NCBI RefSeq assembly: GCF_001555965.1
Contig: NZ_LSHX01000034.1
Span: 1-42,769 of the forward strand
DNA from: Sphingomonas sp. CCH21-G11
GTDB lineage: Bacteria; Pseudomonadota; Alphaproteobacteria; Sphingomonadales; Sphingomonadaceae
Reading direction: 5' to 3'
Length of the DNA: 42,769 bases
The notes under the pieces were generated by a model, which was not told where the DNA came from, did not search any database, and saw only the letters and a list, made by a program, of their open reading frames with translations. Numbering within the stretch: position 1 is the stretch's first letter; the number at the start of each line of letters is the position of its first letter. Below, piece by piece: positions 1 through 7,324 of the stretch. The position numbers and the translations under genes were made by a program.

Positions 1-179
1 GCTTTGCCCCCAGCCGCCGCCCCGATCCGTCGGCGGTGCCCAACAACCACCTCGCCTATGCCGTACAGTGGTTCCTGTTCGCAGCGATCGCCGGCGCCAT
101 CTACGTCCTGGCGCTGCGTCGGCGGGGACAGCGTTTTGATGACAAGCCGCGGGATGCCGGGGCACCCCCGGCCCCCTAA
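1..179 (+). CDS. SURF1 family protein, C-terminal end (5' part outside window)
   Basis: The reading frame is open from the left edge (frame starting at base 3) to a TAA at 177-179, giving the last 58 residues of a protein. It contains NNHLAYAVQWFLFAAIAGA, the conserved SURF1 ending (N-H-L-x-Y-A-x-x-W-F) that leads into the second transmembrane helix, followed by a short basic and proline-rich cytoplasmic tail. SURF1 is an inner-membrane assembly factor for heme-copper cytochrome c oxidase and works with heme a insertion. In sphingomonads it lies at the end of the cox operon just before thrC, as here. The start lies outside the window, so only the 3' end can be judged. Confidence 0.85.
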   Translation, partial: FAPSRRPDPSAVPNNHLAYAVQWFLFAAIAGAIYVLALRRRGQRFDDKPRDAGAPPAP

Positions 180-208
180 CCAATCCGGGTTCCCGATGGA
201 GACCCGTC

Positions 209-679
209 ATGCCGTTCCGGATTATCGCGCTCGATCCCGCGCCTTTCGCCGCGCTCCACCACTTGTCGGACACCGAGCTGACAAAGCGCAACGCGCGGCG
301 CGTCGTTGCCACGTCAGACCCCGGCTTTCCCTGCCGCGTCAGCCTGGTCGATGCGGCGGTCGGACAAACGCTGATCCTGACCCACTTTACCCATCAGCCC
401 GCCGCCACGCCCTTCCACGCCAGCCACGCTGTCTATGTCCGTGCCGGCGCGGTGCGCGCGACGCCCGCGGTGGACGAGGTCCCCGCCCTGTTCGCGCACC
501 GGATGATGTCGCTGCGCGCCTTTGACTGCGAGGGCATGATGGTCGACGCGACGGTCGTGCCGGGTGCCGACATCGCCCCGGCGATCGACGCGATGCTGGC
601 GACGGATGCGGTCGACGAGCTTCATCTCCATTATGCCGGACCTGGATGTTATGCGGCGCGGGCGGTGCGCGCGGCCTGA
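209..679 (+). CDS. DUF1203 family protein
   Basis: This 156-residue soluble protein starts FRIIALDPAPFAALHHLSD and contains PGFPCRVSLVDAAVGQTLIL and ATPFHASHAVYVRAG, which are the conserved blocks of DUF1203. The family has no established biochemical role. The conserved Cys in the PGFPCR block and a second Cys near the end (GPGCYAARA) are seen. No signal peptide or membrane helix is visible, so it should be cytoplasmic. It lies 29 nt after the SURF1 gene and 45 nt before thrC on the same strand, and a GGAG sits upstream of the ATG. Identification rests on remembered family sequence, not on a search. Confidence 0.8.
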   Translation: MPFRIIALDPAPFAALHHLSDTELTKRNARRVVATSDPGFPCRVSLVDAAVGQTLILTHFTHQPAATPFHASHAVYVRAGAVRATPAVDEVPALFAHRMMSLRAFDCEGMMVDATVVPGADIAPAIDAMLATDAVDELHLHYAGPGCYAARAVRAA

Positions 680-724
680 CCCGATGCTTGCCGGGCCGCG
701 CCCTGCCCGCTAAGCCGCGCGGCG

Positions 725-2125
725 ATGAAGTATCGCAGCACGCGCGGGGCAGCCCCCATCCTGGATTTTCGAGGCGCGACGCTGGCCGGGCTGGCGACTG
801 ACGGCGGGCTCTATGTCCCGGAGGCCTGGCCCAGCCTGAGCCATGACGAGATCGCGGCGCTGCGCGGCCTGAGTTATGCGGAAACCGCATTCCGGGTGAT
901 GCGCCCGTTCGTGGCGGGATCGCTCGAAGATGCCGCGCTGCGCGGGCTGTGCGATCAGGCCTATGCGCGCTTCTCGCATGCCGCGGTCACCCCGCTGGTC
1001 CAGCTCGATGCGCGGCACTGGCTGCTCGAACTGTTCCACGGCCCGACACTCGCCTTCAAGGATGTGGCGCTCCAGTTTCTGGGCCTGTTGTTCGAGCATT
1101 TCCTGACCGGCAGCGACCAGCATCTGACGGTGATCGGCGCGACCAGCGGCGACACCGGGTCGGCGGCGATCGACGCACTGGCCGGGCGCGAGCATGTCGA
1201 CATCTTCATGCTCCATCCCAAGGGCCGGGTATCCGATGTCCAGCGCCGCCAGATGACGACGGTCCGCGCGCCCAACGTCTACAATATCGCGATCGAGGGC
1301 AGTTTCGACGACGCGCAGGCACTGGTGAAGGCGATGTTCAACGCCCCCGGTTTCGCCGCGCGCTTCACGCTGTCGGCGGTCAATTCGATCAACTGGGCGC
1401 GGCTGATGGCGCAGGTGGTCTATTATTTCCATGCCGCCGTCCGGCTGGGCGCGCCCGAACGTGCCGTTGCCTTCGCCGTGCCGACCGGCAATTTCGGCGA
1501 TGTGTTCGCGGGCTATGTCGCCGCGCAGATGGGGCTGCCCGTCGCGAAGCTGATCGTCGCGACCAACGTCAACGACATCCTGCACCGCGCGCTGACCAGC
1601 GGCGACTATTCGGCCGGCACGGTCACCCCCACCGTCGCGCCGTCGATGGACATCCAGGTGAGCTCGAACTTCGAACGCCTGCTGTTCGACCTGAATGGTG
1701 GCGACGGCGCGGCGATGGCGTCGCAGATGCGTGGATTCGAGACTTCACGCGCGATGCAACTGACCAACGCGCAGCGCGAGGCCGCGGCGGCGCTGTTCAC
1801 CAGCGCGCGCATCGATGGCGCGGGGATCGCCGAGACGATCCGCCGCACCGCGTCGGAAAGCGGCGAAGTGCTTGATCCGCACACCGCGATCGGTCTGGCA
1901 GCGGCGCGCGCCGCCGACCTGCCCGCGGAGGTGCCCGTCGTCACGCTGGCGACCGCGCACCCGGCCAAGTTCCGCGACGCGGTCGAGCGCGCCTGTGGCG
2001 TTCGCCCCACCTTGCCGGCACGGGTCGGCGACCTGTTCGAGCGCGAGGAGCGGTACGACACGCTGCCCGCGACGTTCGACGCGGTGACCGCCTATATCGC
2101 GGAACGCGCGGTCGCGGCGCGGTGA
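725..2125 (+). CDS. thrC: threonine synthase
   Basis: This 466-residue PLP enzyme converts O-phospho-L-homoserine to L-threonine in the cytoplasm, the last step of threonine synthesis. The start MKYRSTRGAAP and the block DGGLYVPEAWP are typical of bacterial/fungal class II threonine synthases. The PLP-binding lysine is K112 in HGPTLAFKDVALQFLG, followed by the phosphate-binding GATSGDTGSAA loop. Length and C-terminus fit the family. The stop is 7 nt before the methyltransferase start, so the two genes are probably co-transcribed. No leader-peptide attenuator was recognised upstream. No Shine-Dalgarno is obvious, but the start matches the family N-terminus. Confidence 0.97.
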   Translation: MKYRSTRGAAPILDFRGATLAGLATDGGLYVPEAWPSLSHDEIAALRGLSYAETAFRVMRPFVAGSLEDAALRGLCDQAYARFSHAAVTPLVQLDARHWLLELFHGPTLAFKDVALQFLGLLFEHFLTGSDQHLTVIGATSGDTGSAAIDALAGREHVDIFMLHPKGRVSDVQRRQMTTVRAPNVYNIAIEGSFDDAQALVKAMFNAPGFAARFTLSAVNSINWARLMAQVVYYFHAAVRLGAPERAVAFAVPTGNFGDVFAGYVAAQMGLPVAKLIVATNVNDILHRALTSGDYSAGTVTPTVAPSMDIQVSSNFERLLFDLNGGDGAAMASQMRGFETSRAMQLTNAQREAAAALFTSARIDGAGIAETIRRTASESGEVLDPHTAIGLAAARAADLPAEVPVVTLATAHPAKFRDAVERACGVRPTLPARVGDLFEREERYDTLPATFDAVTAYIAERAVAAR

Positions 2126-2132
2126 GCGCGGC

Positions 2133-3104
2133 ATGAGCGGCCTGCCCCCGCTGGTCACGATGATCGGCGAACCCTGGGCGGACTATGGCCTGGTCGACAG
2201 CGGGCATGGCCGCAAGCTGGAACGCTATGGCCCGCATCGCTTCATTCGCCCCGAACCGCAGGCGATGTGGGCGCCGGCATCGGCCGAATGGTCGGCGGAC
2301 GCCGAGTTCCTGCCCGGCGCGGACGAGGATGGCGGCGGGCGCTGGCAATTCGACCGCCCGGTGCCGCGCGACGGGTGGACGCTGGGCTGGGAAGACGTGC
2401 GCTTCAACGCGCAGCCGACGCCGTTCCGACATCTCGGCTTCTTTCCCGACATGGCGCCGGTGTGGACGTGGATGCGGGGGCAGCTTTTGGCGAACGGCGC
2501 CGGCCCGCTCCCCCACCCGGCCACCCATCAGGATACTCAAGTGGGTGGCCGGGTGGGGGAGCGGGCCGGCACCGCGCTTGCGCAGCAACCAGAATGCCTG
2601 AACCTGTTCGGCTATACCGGCGTCGGCACGCTCGCCCTGTCCGCCGCAGGCGCGCGGATGGTGCATGTCGATGCGTCGAAGAAATCGGTCGATGCAGCCC
2701 GCGGCAATGCGGCGCTGTCGGGCCTGGCGGACAAGCCGATCCGCTGGCTGGTCGAGGATGCGGGCAAGTTCACCGCGCGCGAGGTGCGGCGCGGACGCCG
2801 TTATGACGGCATCATCCTCGACCCGCCCAAATGGGGCCGCGGGCCCAATGGCGAGGTGTGGAAGCTGGAGGAGCACCTGGCCGGCATGATCGGCGACGTC
2901 GCCAGGCTGGTCGATGCGGAGTCGCGCTTCATCTTCCTGACCGTCTATGCGGTGCGCATGTCGGCGCTGGCGATCGGCGAGCTGCTCGCGCAGGCGACCG
3001 CGCATCTGGGCGGTACGGTCGAAGCCGGCGAGCTGGGCGTGCGCGAGGAAGCACGCGGACTGGTGCTGCCGACTGCCATTTTCGCGCGTTGGTCGCGGGG
3101 GTGA
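2133..3104 (+). CDS. class I SAM-dependent RNA methyltransferase (COG1092/RlmI-like), with in-frame palindromic insert
   Basis: This 323-residue protein has an N-terminal PUA/EEHEE-like region followed by a Rossmann methyltransferase domain. Motif I is NLFGYTGVGTLALSAAGA, the acidic ribose-binding region is VHVDASKK, and the catalytic motif IV is LDPPKWGRGPNGEVW. This is the layout of the RlmI/COG1092 group of rRNA m5C methyltransferases; the exact target cannot be told. About 25-30 residues between WTWMRGQLLA and PECLNLFGYTG are not family sequence. They are encoded by a near-perfect DNA hairpin at 2499-2570 (see repeat entry). The insert keeps the frame and falls in the linker just before motif I, so the enzyme may still work. 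The gene follows thrC by 7 nt. Confidence 0.88.
   Translation: MSGLPPLVTMIGEPWADYGLVDSGHGRKLERYGPHRFIRPEPQAMWAPASAEWSADAEFLPGADEDGGGRWQFDRPVPRDGWTLGWEDVRFNAQPTPFRHLGFFPDMAPVWTWMRGQLLANGAGPLPHPATHQDTQVGGRVGERAGTALAQQPECLNLFGYTGVGTLALSAAGARMVHVDASKKSVDAARGNAALSGLADKPIRWLVEDAGKFTAREVRRGRRYDGIILDPPKWGRGPNGEVWKLEEHLAGMIGDVARLVDAESRFIFLTVYAVRMSALAIGELLAQATAHLGGTVEAGELGVREEARGLVLPTAIFARWSRG
2499..2570. repeat. palindromic repeat element inserted in-frame in a coding sequence
   Basis: The left arm is 2499-2527 and the right arm 2542-2570. The arms are perfect reverse complements over 29 bp, separated by a 14-nt loop (TCAGGATACTCAAG). The arms are a C-run/G-run rich sequence containing CTCCCCCACCCGGCCACCCA. 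The 72-bp core length is divisible by three and reads through without a stop in the methyltransferase frame, adding residues such as PLPHPATH and VGGRVGERAG. It behaves like a REP-type or Rickettsia-palindromic-element-like insertion inside a gene. Confidence 0.9.
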
Positions 3105-3139
3105 GCGGGCGGCAGCAAGGACGTTCCCGCTCAATCCTG

Positions 3140-3214
3140 TCCGTTCGCTTCGAGCGAAGTCGAGAAGCGCAGCGCGACATTTGACGTTTCTCGACTACGC
3201 TCGAAACGAACGGA
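3140..3214. repeat. REP-like inverted repeat at convergent gene junction
   Basis: Arms at 3140-3166 and 3188-3214 are 27-bp reverse complements with two mismatches, around a 21-nt spacer. The arms contain TTCGAGCGAAGTCGAGAA and its complement, a short repeat I recall as frequent in sphingomonad genomes. It lies between the convergent methyltransferase (+) and ccmB (-) genes and could act as a bidirectional transcript end. No T-run follows either arm. Confidence 0.8.
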
Positions 3215-3242
3215 TAGACGTGAATGGGTGGACCATGCAGAC

Positions 3243-3887
3243 TTACCCTCGCCCCATCCGGATCGCCGCGCCCGCCAGGAACGGCGCGCCGCCCGTCAGC
3301 GCCAGGCTGACCGCGCCGAGCAGCTTGAGCGACGCCGCGCCGCCATCGACCGCCCCCGCGCCGAAGATCAGGAGCGGCACCGCCAGCGGCAGCATGACGA
3401 GGCCCGCTACGCCGCCGCCACCGCGCAACCCTGCCACCAGCGCCGCCGTCGCCACCCCCAGCGCCGCCAGCCCCGGCGTACCAATCAACAGCCCGAGCAT
3501 GACCCTCGCCAGCACATCGGCGGGCATGTTGAGCAGCCCCGCGGCAATCAGCGTCGCCGCCAGCAAGGGCGGCGCAAAGCCCAGCCAGTGCCCGAGCGTC
3601 TTGGCCAGCGCGACCAGCGACGGCGACAACCCGCGCACCGTAAACTGATCGATCACCCCCGACTCCAGGTCGGGCGCGACCAGTCGCTCGACCGGCATCA
3701 ACGCGGCAAGCAGCGCGGCTGCCCACACCACGCCGCCCGAAATCCGTGCCAGCAGCCGCGCGTCCGGCCCGATCGCGAAGGGGAACAGGATGGTCGCGAG
3801 CAGGAAGAAGGCGACCGGCAGCACCAGCCCGCCGCTGGTCCACGCCCGGCGCAACTCGCGCGCCGCGATGGCGACGAACGCGCTCAT
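3243..3887 (-). CDS. ccmB: heme exporter protein CcmB
   Basis: This 214-residue inner-membrane protein has about six hydrophobic helices. The start FVAIAARELRRAWTSGG and the conserved block APDLESGVIDQFTVRGLSP mark it as CcmB, the permease subunit of the CcmAB(C/D) ABC complex. That complex releases the heme-CcmE chaperone during cytochrome c maturation. The ATG overlaps the ccmA stop (ATGA, 3884-3887), so translation is coupled. ccmC, ccmD and ccmE are not in the window. The gene ends against the convergent methyltransferase, with a REP-like palindrome between. Confidence 0.95.
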   Translation of the reverse strand: MSAFVAIAARELRRAWTSGGLVLPVAFFLLATILFPFAIGPDARLLARISGGVVWAAALLAALMPVERLVAPDLESGVIDQFTVRGLSPSLVALAKTLGHWLGFAPPLLAATLIAAGLLNMPADVLARVMLGLLIGTPGLAALGVATAALVAGLRGGGGVAGLVMLPLAVPLLIFGAGAVDGGAASLKLLGAVSLALTGGAPFLAGAAIRMGRG

Positions 3888-4471
3888 GCGTCGGGTGCCG
3901 CCAGCGTGACCGGGATCGTCCCGGTCAGGCCAAGGTCGAAATGGGTGGCGACCAGGGCGATGCCGCCCGCGGCGCGGTGCGCCTCGATCACTGCCGCCAG
4001 TCGCGCGACCGATGCGGTGTCGAGACCATTGGCGGGTTCGTCGAGCAGCCAGATCGCCGCGCCGCTCGCGATCACGCGTGCCATCGCGGCGCGGCGGCGC
4101 TGGCCGGTCGACAGGAAGCGCACTGGCACGTCAGCGAGCGGGGCGAGATCGACCGCCGCGAGCGCATCGGCCACCGCATCCCCTCGCCCGTCGATTGCCG
4201 CCCAGAAGCCGAGTGCGCGCGCGAGCGGCAGCTCCGGGTCGAGCGCTGCGGCTTCACTCAGCAGCGCCCGCACGCCGCCATGCGCGATCCGGCCGGCAAA
4301 GGGGGGCAGCAGCCCGGCGATCATCGCGATCAGGCTCGACTTGCCGATGCCGTTGGGGCCGGTGACGACGCCGGCATCGCCGGGGCCGAAGGCACAGCTG
4401 AGCCCGGCGAACAGTACCCGCCCGCCGCGCGCGCACGCCACGTCGTCCAGGGTGAGCGACGCGGCGTTCAC
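3884..4471 (-). CDS. ccmA: heme ABC exporter ATP-binding protein CcmA
   Basis: This 195-residue ABC ATPase of the cytochrome c maturation system has Walker [10 protein letters not shown], signature-like [14 protein letters not shown], Walker [13 protein letters not shown] and the switch histidine in VATHFD. Family length is about 200 residues. The frame is open upstream into the preceding gene, but the family N-terminus fixes the start at a GTG (4471-4469) reading [17 protein letters not shown]. That GTG overlaps the TGA of the metallopeptidase gene (4468-4470), and its own stop overlaps the ccmB ATG. The three genes thus form a tightly coupled operon. Confidence 0.94.
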   Translation of the reverse strand: MNAASLTLDDVACARGGRVLFAGLSCAFGPGDAGVVTGPNGIGKSSLIAMIAGLLPPFAGRIAHGGVRALLSEAAALDPELPLARALGFWAAIDGRGDAVADALAAVDLAPLADVPVRFLSTGQRRRAAMARVIASGAAIWLLDEPANGLDTASVARLAAVIEAHRAAGGIALVATHFDLGLTGTIPVTLAAPDA

Positions 4472-4890
4472 GGACCGGCGGCGTCCTCCAGCGCATGCAT
4501 GTCGTCGTCGGACAGCCCGAAATGATGCCCGACCTCGTGAATGACGACATGGCGAATCAGCGCGTCGAGCGCGACGCCGGTGTCGACCCATTCGTCGAGC
4601 AGCGGCCGACGATAAAGGTGGATGCGGTCGGGCAGCGTCACCCCATCGAAGGCAGATTTTTCGCCCACCGGCCGGCCATGATAGAGCCCGGTCAGTTCGA
4701 ACGGATCCTCGATCCCCATCGCGTCGAGCGTCGCGTCGTCGGCAAACTCCTCGACCAGCAGCACGACGTCGCTGAGGTGGGCGGCGAACGGCTCGGGGAT
4801 CGTCGCAAGCACGGCGCGCGCCATCGCCTCGATCCGCTCGGCATCGGGGGCCAGCATCAAAGGCGCTTGCTCGGTCATCGCGACGGTCAT
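4468..4890 (-). CDS. metallopeptidase family protein (zincin-like, DUF1025 type)
   Basis: This 140-residue protein has the zinc-binding motif HEVGH at residues 118-122 ([17 protein letters not shown]), preceded by [16 protein letters not shown], the pattern of the small bacterial 'metallopeptidase family' / DUF1025 proteins. It has no signal peptide, so it is probably cytoplasmic. A protease activity is assumed from HExxH only; substrates are unknown. Its stop codon overlaps the GTG start of ccmA, making it the first gene of a ccmA-ccmB operon. That coupling is unexpected for a protein with no known role in heme export. The start could also be the internal ATG four codons later. Confidence 0.88.
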   Translation of the reverse strand: MTVAMTEQAPLMLAPDAERIEAMARAVLATIPEPFAAHLSDVVLLVEEFADDATLDAMGIEDPFELTGLYHGRPVGEKSAFDGVTLPDRIHLYRRPLLDEWVDTGVALDALIRHVVIHEVGHHFGLSDDDMHALEDAAGP

Positions 4891-4935
4891 AGGCGTCGTC
4901 GGGTGGACGCCGCAAGCAGGGCAGAGGACGCGCCG

Positions 4936-5226
4936 ATGATCGAGCAGCTAAGCGAAACCGAACGGGCCGAGGCGCTCGATGGCCTGCCCGACTGGGATTA
5001 TGACGATGCCCGCGCCGCGATCGTCCGCCAGTTCACCTTCGACAATTTTTCCGAAGCCTTCGCGTTCATGACGCAGGTCGCGCTGCTCGCCGAAAAAGCC
5101 GATCATCATCCTGAATGGTCGAACGTCTGGAACCGGGTCGAGATTGCGCTGACCACGCACGACGCGGGCGGGCTGTCGCCGCGCGACATCGAGCTCGCCC
5201 AGGCGATCGACGCACTGGTCGACTGA
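4936..5226 (+). CDS. phhB: 4a-hydroxytetrahydrobiopterin dehydratase (pterin-4-alpha-carbinolamine dehydratase)
   Basis: This 96-residue protein has the diagnostic motif EKADHHPEW (catalytic H57, H58, P59), followed by H75 and D84 in [13 protein letters not shown]. It dehydrates 4a-hydroxytetrahydrobiopterin to quinonoid dihydropterin, recycling the cofactor of phenylalanine hydroxylase. In bacteria without that enzyme it may help molybdopterin or other pterin metabolism. A longer open frame extends upstream, but the family N-terminus ([14 protein letters not shown]) and length (about 95-105 aa) fix the start at 4936. It is divergent from the metallopeptidase gene, with about 45 nt between them. 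Confidence 0.95.
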   Translation: MIEQLSETERAEALDGLPDWDYDDARAAIVRQFTFDNFSEAFAFMTQVALLAEKADHHPEWSNVWNRVEIALTTHDAGGLSPRDIELAQAIDALVD

Positions 5227-5289
5227 CACCGGCACCGACGCCGGAAAGATTGTTTCGCCGCCCGGAAATTCCGGCTAGCGTCATGGGCA

Positions 5290-5934
5290 ATGACCACGCC
5301 CCCGCCCGCGATCCCGCGCTCGCTCTTCATCATTTCGATCCTTTACGGCGGCATGGTCTGCATCGCCGGCGTGCTCGGGGTGAAACAGGTGATGCTGGGG
5401 CCGCTGGTCGTGGAGGCCGGGATCTTCCCGTTCCTGCTGCTGGTGGTGATGTCGAGCGCGGTCGCCGAGCTGCACGGCCAGAAGACCGCAACGATGCTGG
5501 TCCGGTTGGGCTTCGTGCCGCTGCTCGTCTCCGCACTGCTGATCCAGGTCGTCATCCACCTGCCGAACGATCCGGCAATGTACGCCCCCGCGATCACCGC
5601 CTTTCCGATCGTGGTCGGACAGAGCGTGCGACTGATGCTGGCGGGCTTCATTTCCTATGGCACGTCACAGACGCTCAACGTCTATGTCTTCAACCGCCTG
5701 ATCGGCGGCACCGGCAAGATGCTGTGGCTGCGCGGCATGATTGCCAGCATCGTGTCGCAGGTCGTCGACACGATCCTGTTCATCACCATTTCCTTCTACG
5801 GCGAACGACCGATCCTGGAACTGATGGCCGGCCAGATGCTGACCAAGGTGGTGCTGTCGATCGTGCTGGTGCCGTTCCTGATTACCGGCTTCGTCGCGGT
5901 TGCCCGCCGACTGGATCGGGCCGAGCCGGCGTAG
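5290..5934 (+). CDS. queuosine precursor transporter (YhhQ/VUT family)
   Basis: This 214-residue integral membrane protein has about six helices. FPFLLLVVMSSAVAELHGQ, SYGTSQTLNVYVFNRL and SIVSQVVDTILFITISFYG match the QPTR/YhhQ family (formerly DUF165), whose conserved E, H, N and D residues lie in these segments. E. coli YhhQ imports the queuosine precursors preQ0/preQ1 across the inner membrane for tRNA modification. Some members of the wider VUT family may carry other substrates. It lies 63 nt after the pterin dehydratase on the same strand. Downstream is a convergent junction with repeats. Confidence 0.88.
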   Translation: MTTPPPAIPRSLFIISILYGGMVCIAGVLGVKQVMLGPLVVEAGIFPFLLLVVMSSAVAELHGQKTATMLVRLGFVPLLVSALLIQVVIHLPNDPAMYAPAITAFPIVVGQSVRLMLAGFISYGTSQTLNVYVFNRLIGGTGKMLWLRGMIASIVSQVVDTILFITISFYGERPILELMAGQMLTKVVLSIVLVPFLITGFVAVARRLDRAEPA

Positions 5935-5959
5935 ATTACGCCAAAACCAGATTTCTTGC

Positions 5960-6110
5960 CGTCACCCCGGCCTCGTGCCGGGGTCCACCGAGCAATATTC
6001 ACGGGGCCGGTCATTCAAAGTCGAGCCGGTGCGGTCGGCAAGGTATCGCGCGATGGGTCGAGCGGTTACGCGTGCTTGGCGTTGGACCCCGGCACGAGGC
6101 CGGGGTGACG
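5960..6110. repeat. long inverted repeat (GTCACCCCGGCCTCG family) at convergent junction
   Basis: Arms at 5960-5987 and 6083-6110 are perfect 28-bp reverse complements about 95 nt apart. Each arm also contains a smaller hairpin (CCCCGGC ... GCCGGGG). A shorter, imperfect copy of the same element is at 7231-7259. It fills most of the gap between the convergent transporter (+) and ferredoxin (-) genes. No gene was recognised in the 95-nt spacer. Confidence 0.85.
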
Positions 6111-6148
6111 ACATGCCTTTGCTGCCGCGGCGTCGTCCGCGCCCGGGC

Positions 6149-6466
6149 TCAATCCTCCGCCGCGATCCGCACGCGCAGGCCGTCGAGCGCGCTGGTGAAC
6201 TGGATTTGACACGACAGGCGCGAGGTTTCGTCGCGGTCCGACGAGCTGTCGAGCAAATCGTCTTCATCCGGGCTCATCTTCGGCAGTTTGGCCGCAAATT
6301 CCGGATCGACATGGACGTGGCAGGTGGCGCACGAACAGCTGCCGCCGCAAAGCGCCAGCAATTCGTCGAACCCGTTGTCGCGGATCACTTCCATGACGCT
6401 CAGGCCGGCCTCGCCGGCGACGACGCGCTCTGTTCCGTCACGGGTAACCACGATAAGGTTGGGCAT
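6149..6466 (-). CDS. 2Fe-2S ferredoxin, adrenodoxin/putidaredoxin type
   Basis: This 105-residue electron carrier has iron-sulfur cysteines C40, C46, C49 and C86, with the exact C-x5-C-x2-C-x36-C spacing of the vertebrate/bacterial adrenodoxin class. The Cys loop is [16 protein letters not shown] and includes one extra Cys (C44). The stretch [19 protein letters not shown] is the acidic partner-binding helix of this class. It may serve iron-sulfur cluster assembly or a P450/oxygenase; no partner reductase or oxygenase is adjacent. It is divergent from the AlkA-type glycosylase, with about 65 nt between. Confidence 0.93.
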   Translation of the reverse strand: MPNLIVVTRDGTERVVAGEAGLSVMEVIRDNGFDELLALCGGSCSCATCHVHVDPEFAAKLPKMSPDEDDLLDSSSDRDETSRLSCQIQFTSALDGLRVRIAAED

Positions 6467-6532
6467 GATCGATCCTCTTCCGTTTCGCGCTTGCCATGCC
6501 GCCGCCGCGCCGGCTTTTCAAGGATTGCCGAC

Positions 6533-7177
6533 ATGGGGCTGAGCGCCGAGCAGATTCGTCACGCGCTCGACACGATATCGGCGCTCGAACCGCGCATGGG
6601 CGAAGCGATCGGGCGGGTCGGCTATCCGCCGCCGCGCCTGCGCCCGCGCGGTTATGCGACGCTGTTGCGGACGATCATCGGCCAGCAGGTCAGCACCCGC
6701 GCGGCGGACGCAGTGTGGCTCAAGCTCGACGCGGCGCTGGGCGATGCCACCGATCCCGCGCGGCTGACCGCCGCGTCGGACGAGGCGCTGCGCGGCGCGG
6801 GCCTGTCGCGCCAGAAGATGGGCTATGCGCGCAGCCTGGCGGGCATGGTCACGTCGGGCACGCTCGACTTCAACCGCCTGCCTGCCGATGACGAGGACGC
6901 GATCGCCGCGCTGGTCGCGATCAAGGGCATCGGGCGCTGGTCGGCGGAAATCTATCTGCTGTTCGCCGAAGGGCGGCCGGACATCTGGCCCGCTGGCGAC
7001 CTGGCGGTGCAGATCGAGATGGGGCACATATTGGGCCTGGACGAACGACCCACGGAAAGGCTCACGCGCGAACTCGCCGAAGCCTGGCGACCGCATCGGG
7101 GGGCCGCCGCCATCATGACCTGGCACCATTATGGCGAGCGGCTGAGCGCAGGGAAGACCGCGGCCGCGCCGGTGTGA
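6533..7177 (+). CDS. DNA-3-methyladenine glycosylase (AlkA-type HhH-GPD)
   Basis: This 214-residue base-excision repair enzyme removes alkylated purines. Seen are the substrate-pocket motif TIIGQQVSTRAA (residues 47-58), the helix-hairpin-helix IKGIGRWSAE (130-139) that grips the DNA backbone, and the catalytic Asp D156 in WPAGDLAVQ. It lacks the N-terminal ada-like AlkA_N domain and is the short form common in alphaproteobacteria. The frame is open far upstream, but the family N-terminus and the ATG at 6533 set the start. It is divergent from the ferredoxin gene. Confidence 0.93.
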   Translation: MGLSAEQIRHALDTISALEPRMGEAIGRVGYPPPRLRPRGYATLLRTIIGQQVSTRAADAVWLKLDAALGDATDPARLTAASDEALRGAGLSRQKMGYARSLAGMVTSGTLDFNRLPADDEDAIAALVAIKGIGRWSAEIYLLFAEGRPDIWPAGDLAVQIEMGHILGLDERPTERLTRELAEAWRPHRGAAAIMTWHHYGERLSAGKTAAAPV

Positions 7178-7230
7178 GCGGGCGCGGGGCTGCATTGGAT
7201 TTCCACGCGCGCGCTTCCATTCTCACATCC

Positions 7231-7259
7231 CGTCACCCCGGCCTCGCGCCGCGGTGACG
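7231..7259. repeat. short copy of the GTCACCCCGGCCTCG palindrome
   Basis: Arms 7231-7242 and 7248-7259 pair with one mismatch across a 5-nt loop. The first half (CGTCACCCCGGCCTCG) repeats the arm of the 5960-6110 element. It sits between the convergent glycosylase (+) and TBDR (-) genes and may end both transcripts. Confidence 0.65.
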
Positions 7260-7324
7260 ACGAGATGATGGATGAATGGCCGACTGCGCGGTGGCGGATC
7301 GGCAGATTGCCGCCCGCGCGCCGC

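Noticed and set aside
5988..6082. Small gene or RNA between the arms of the long inverted repeat
   Set aside because: No start codon with a ribosome site and no family-like peptide was seen; the spacer looks non-coding.
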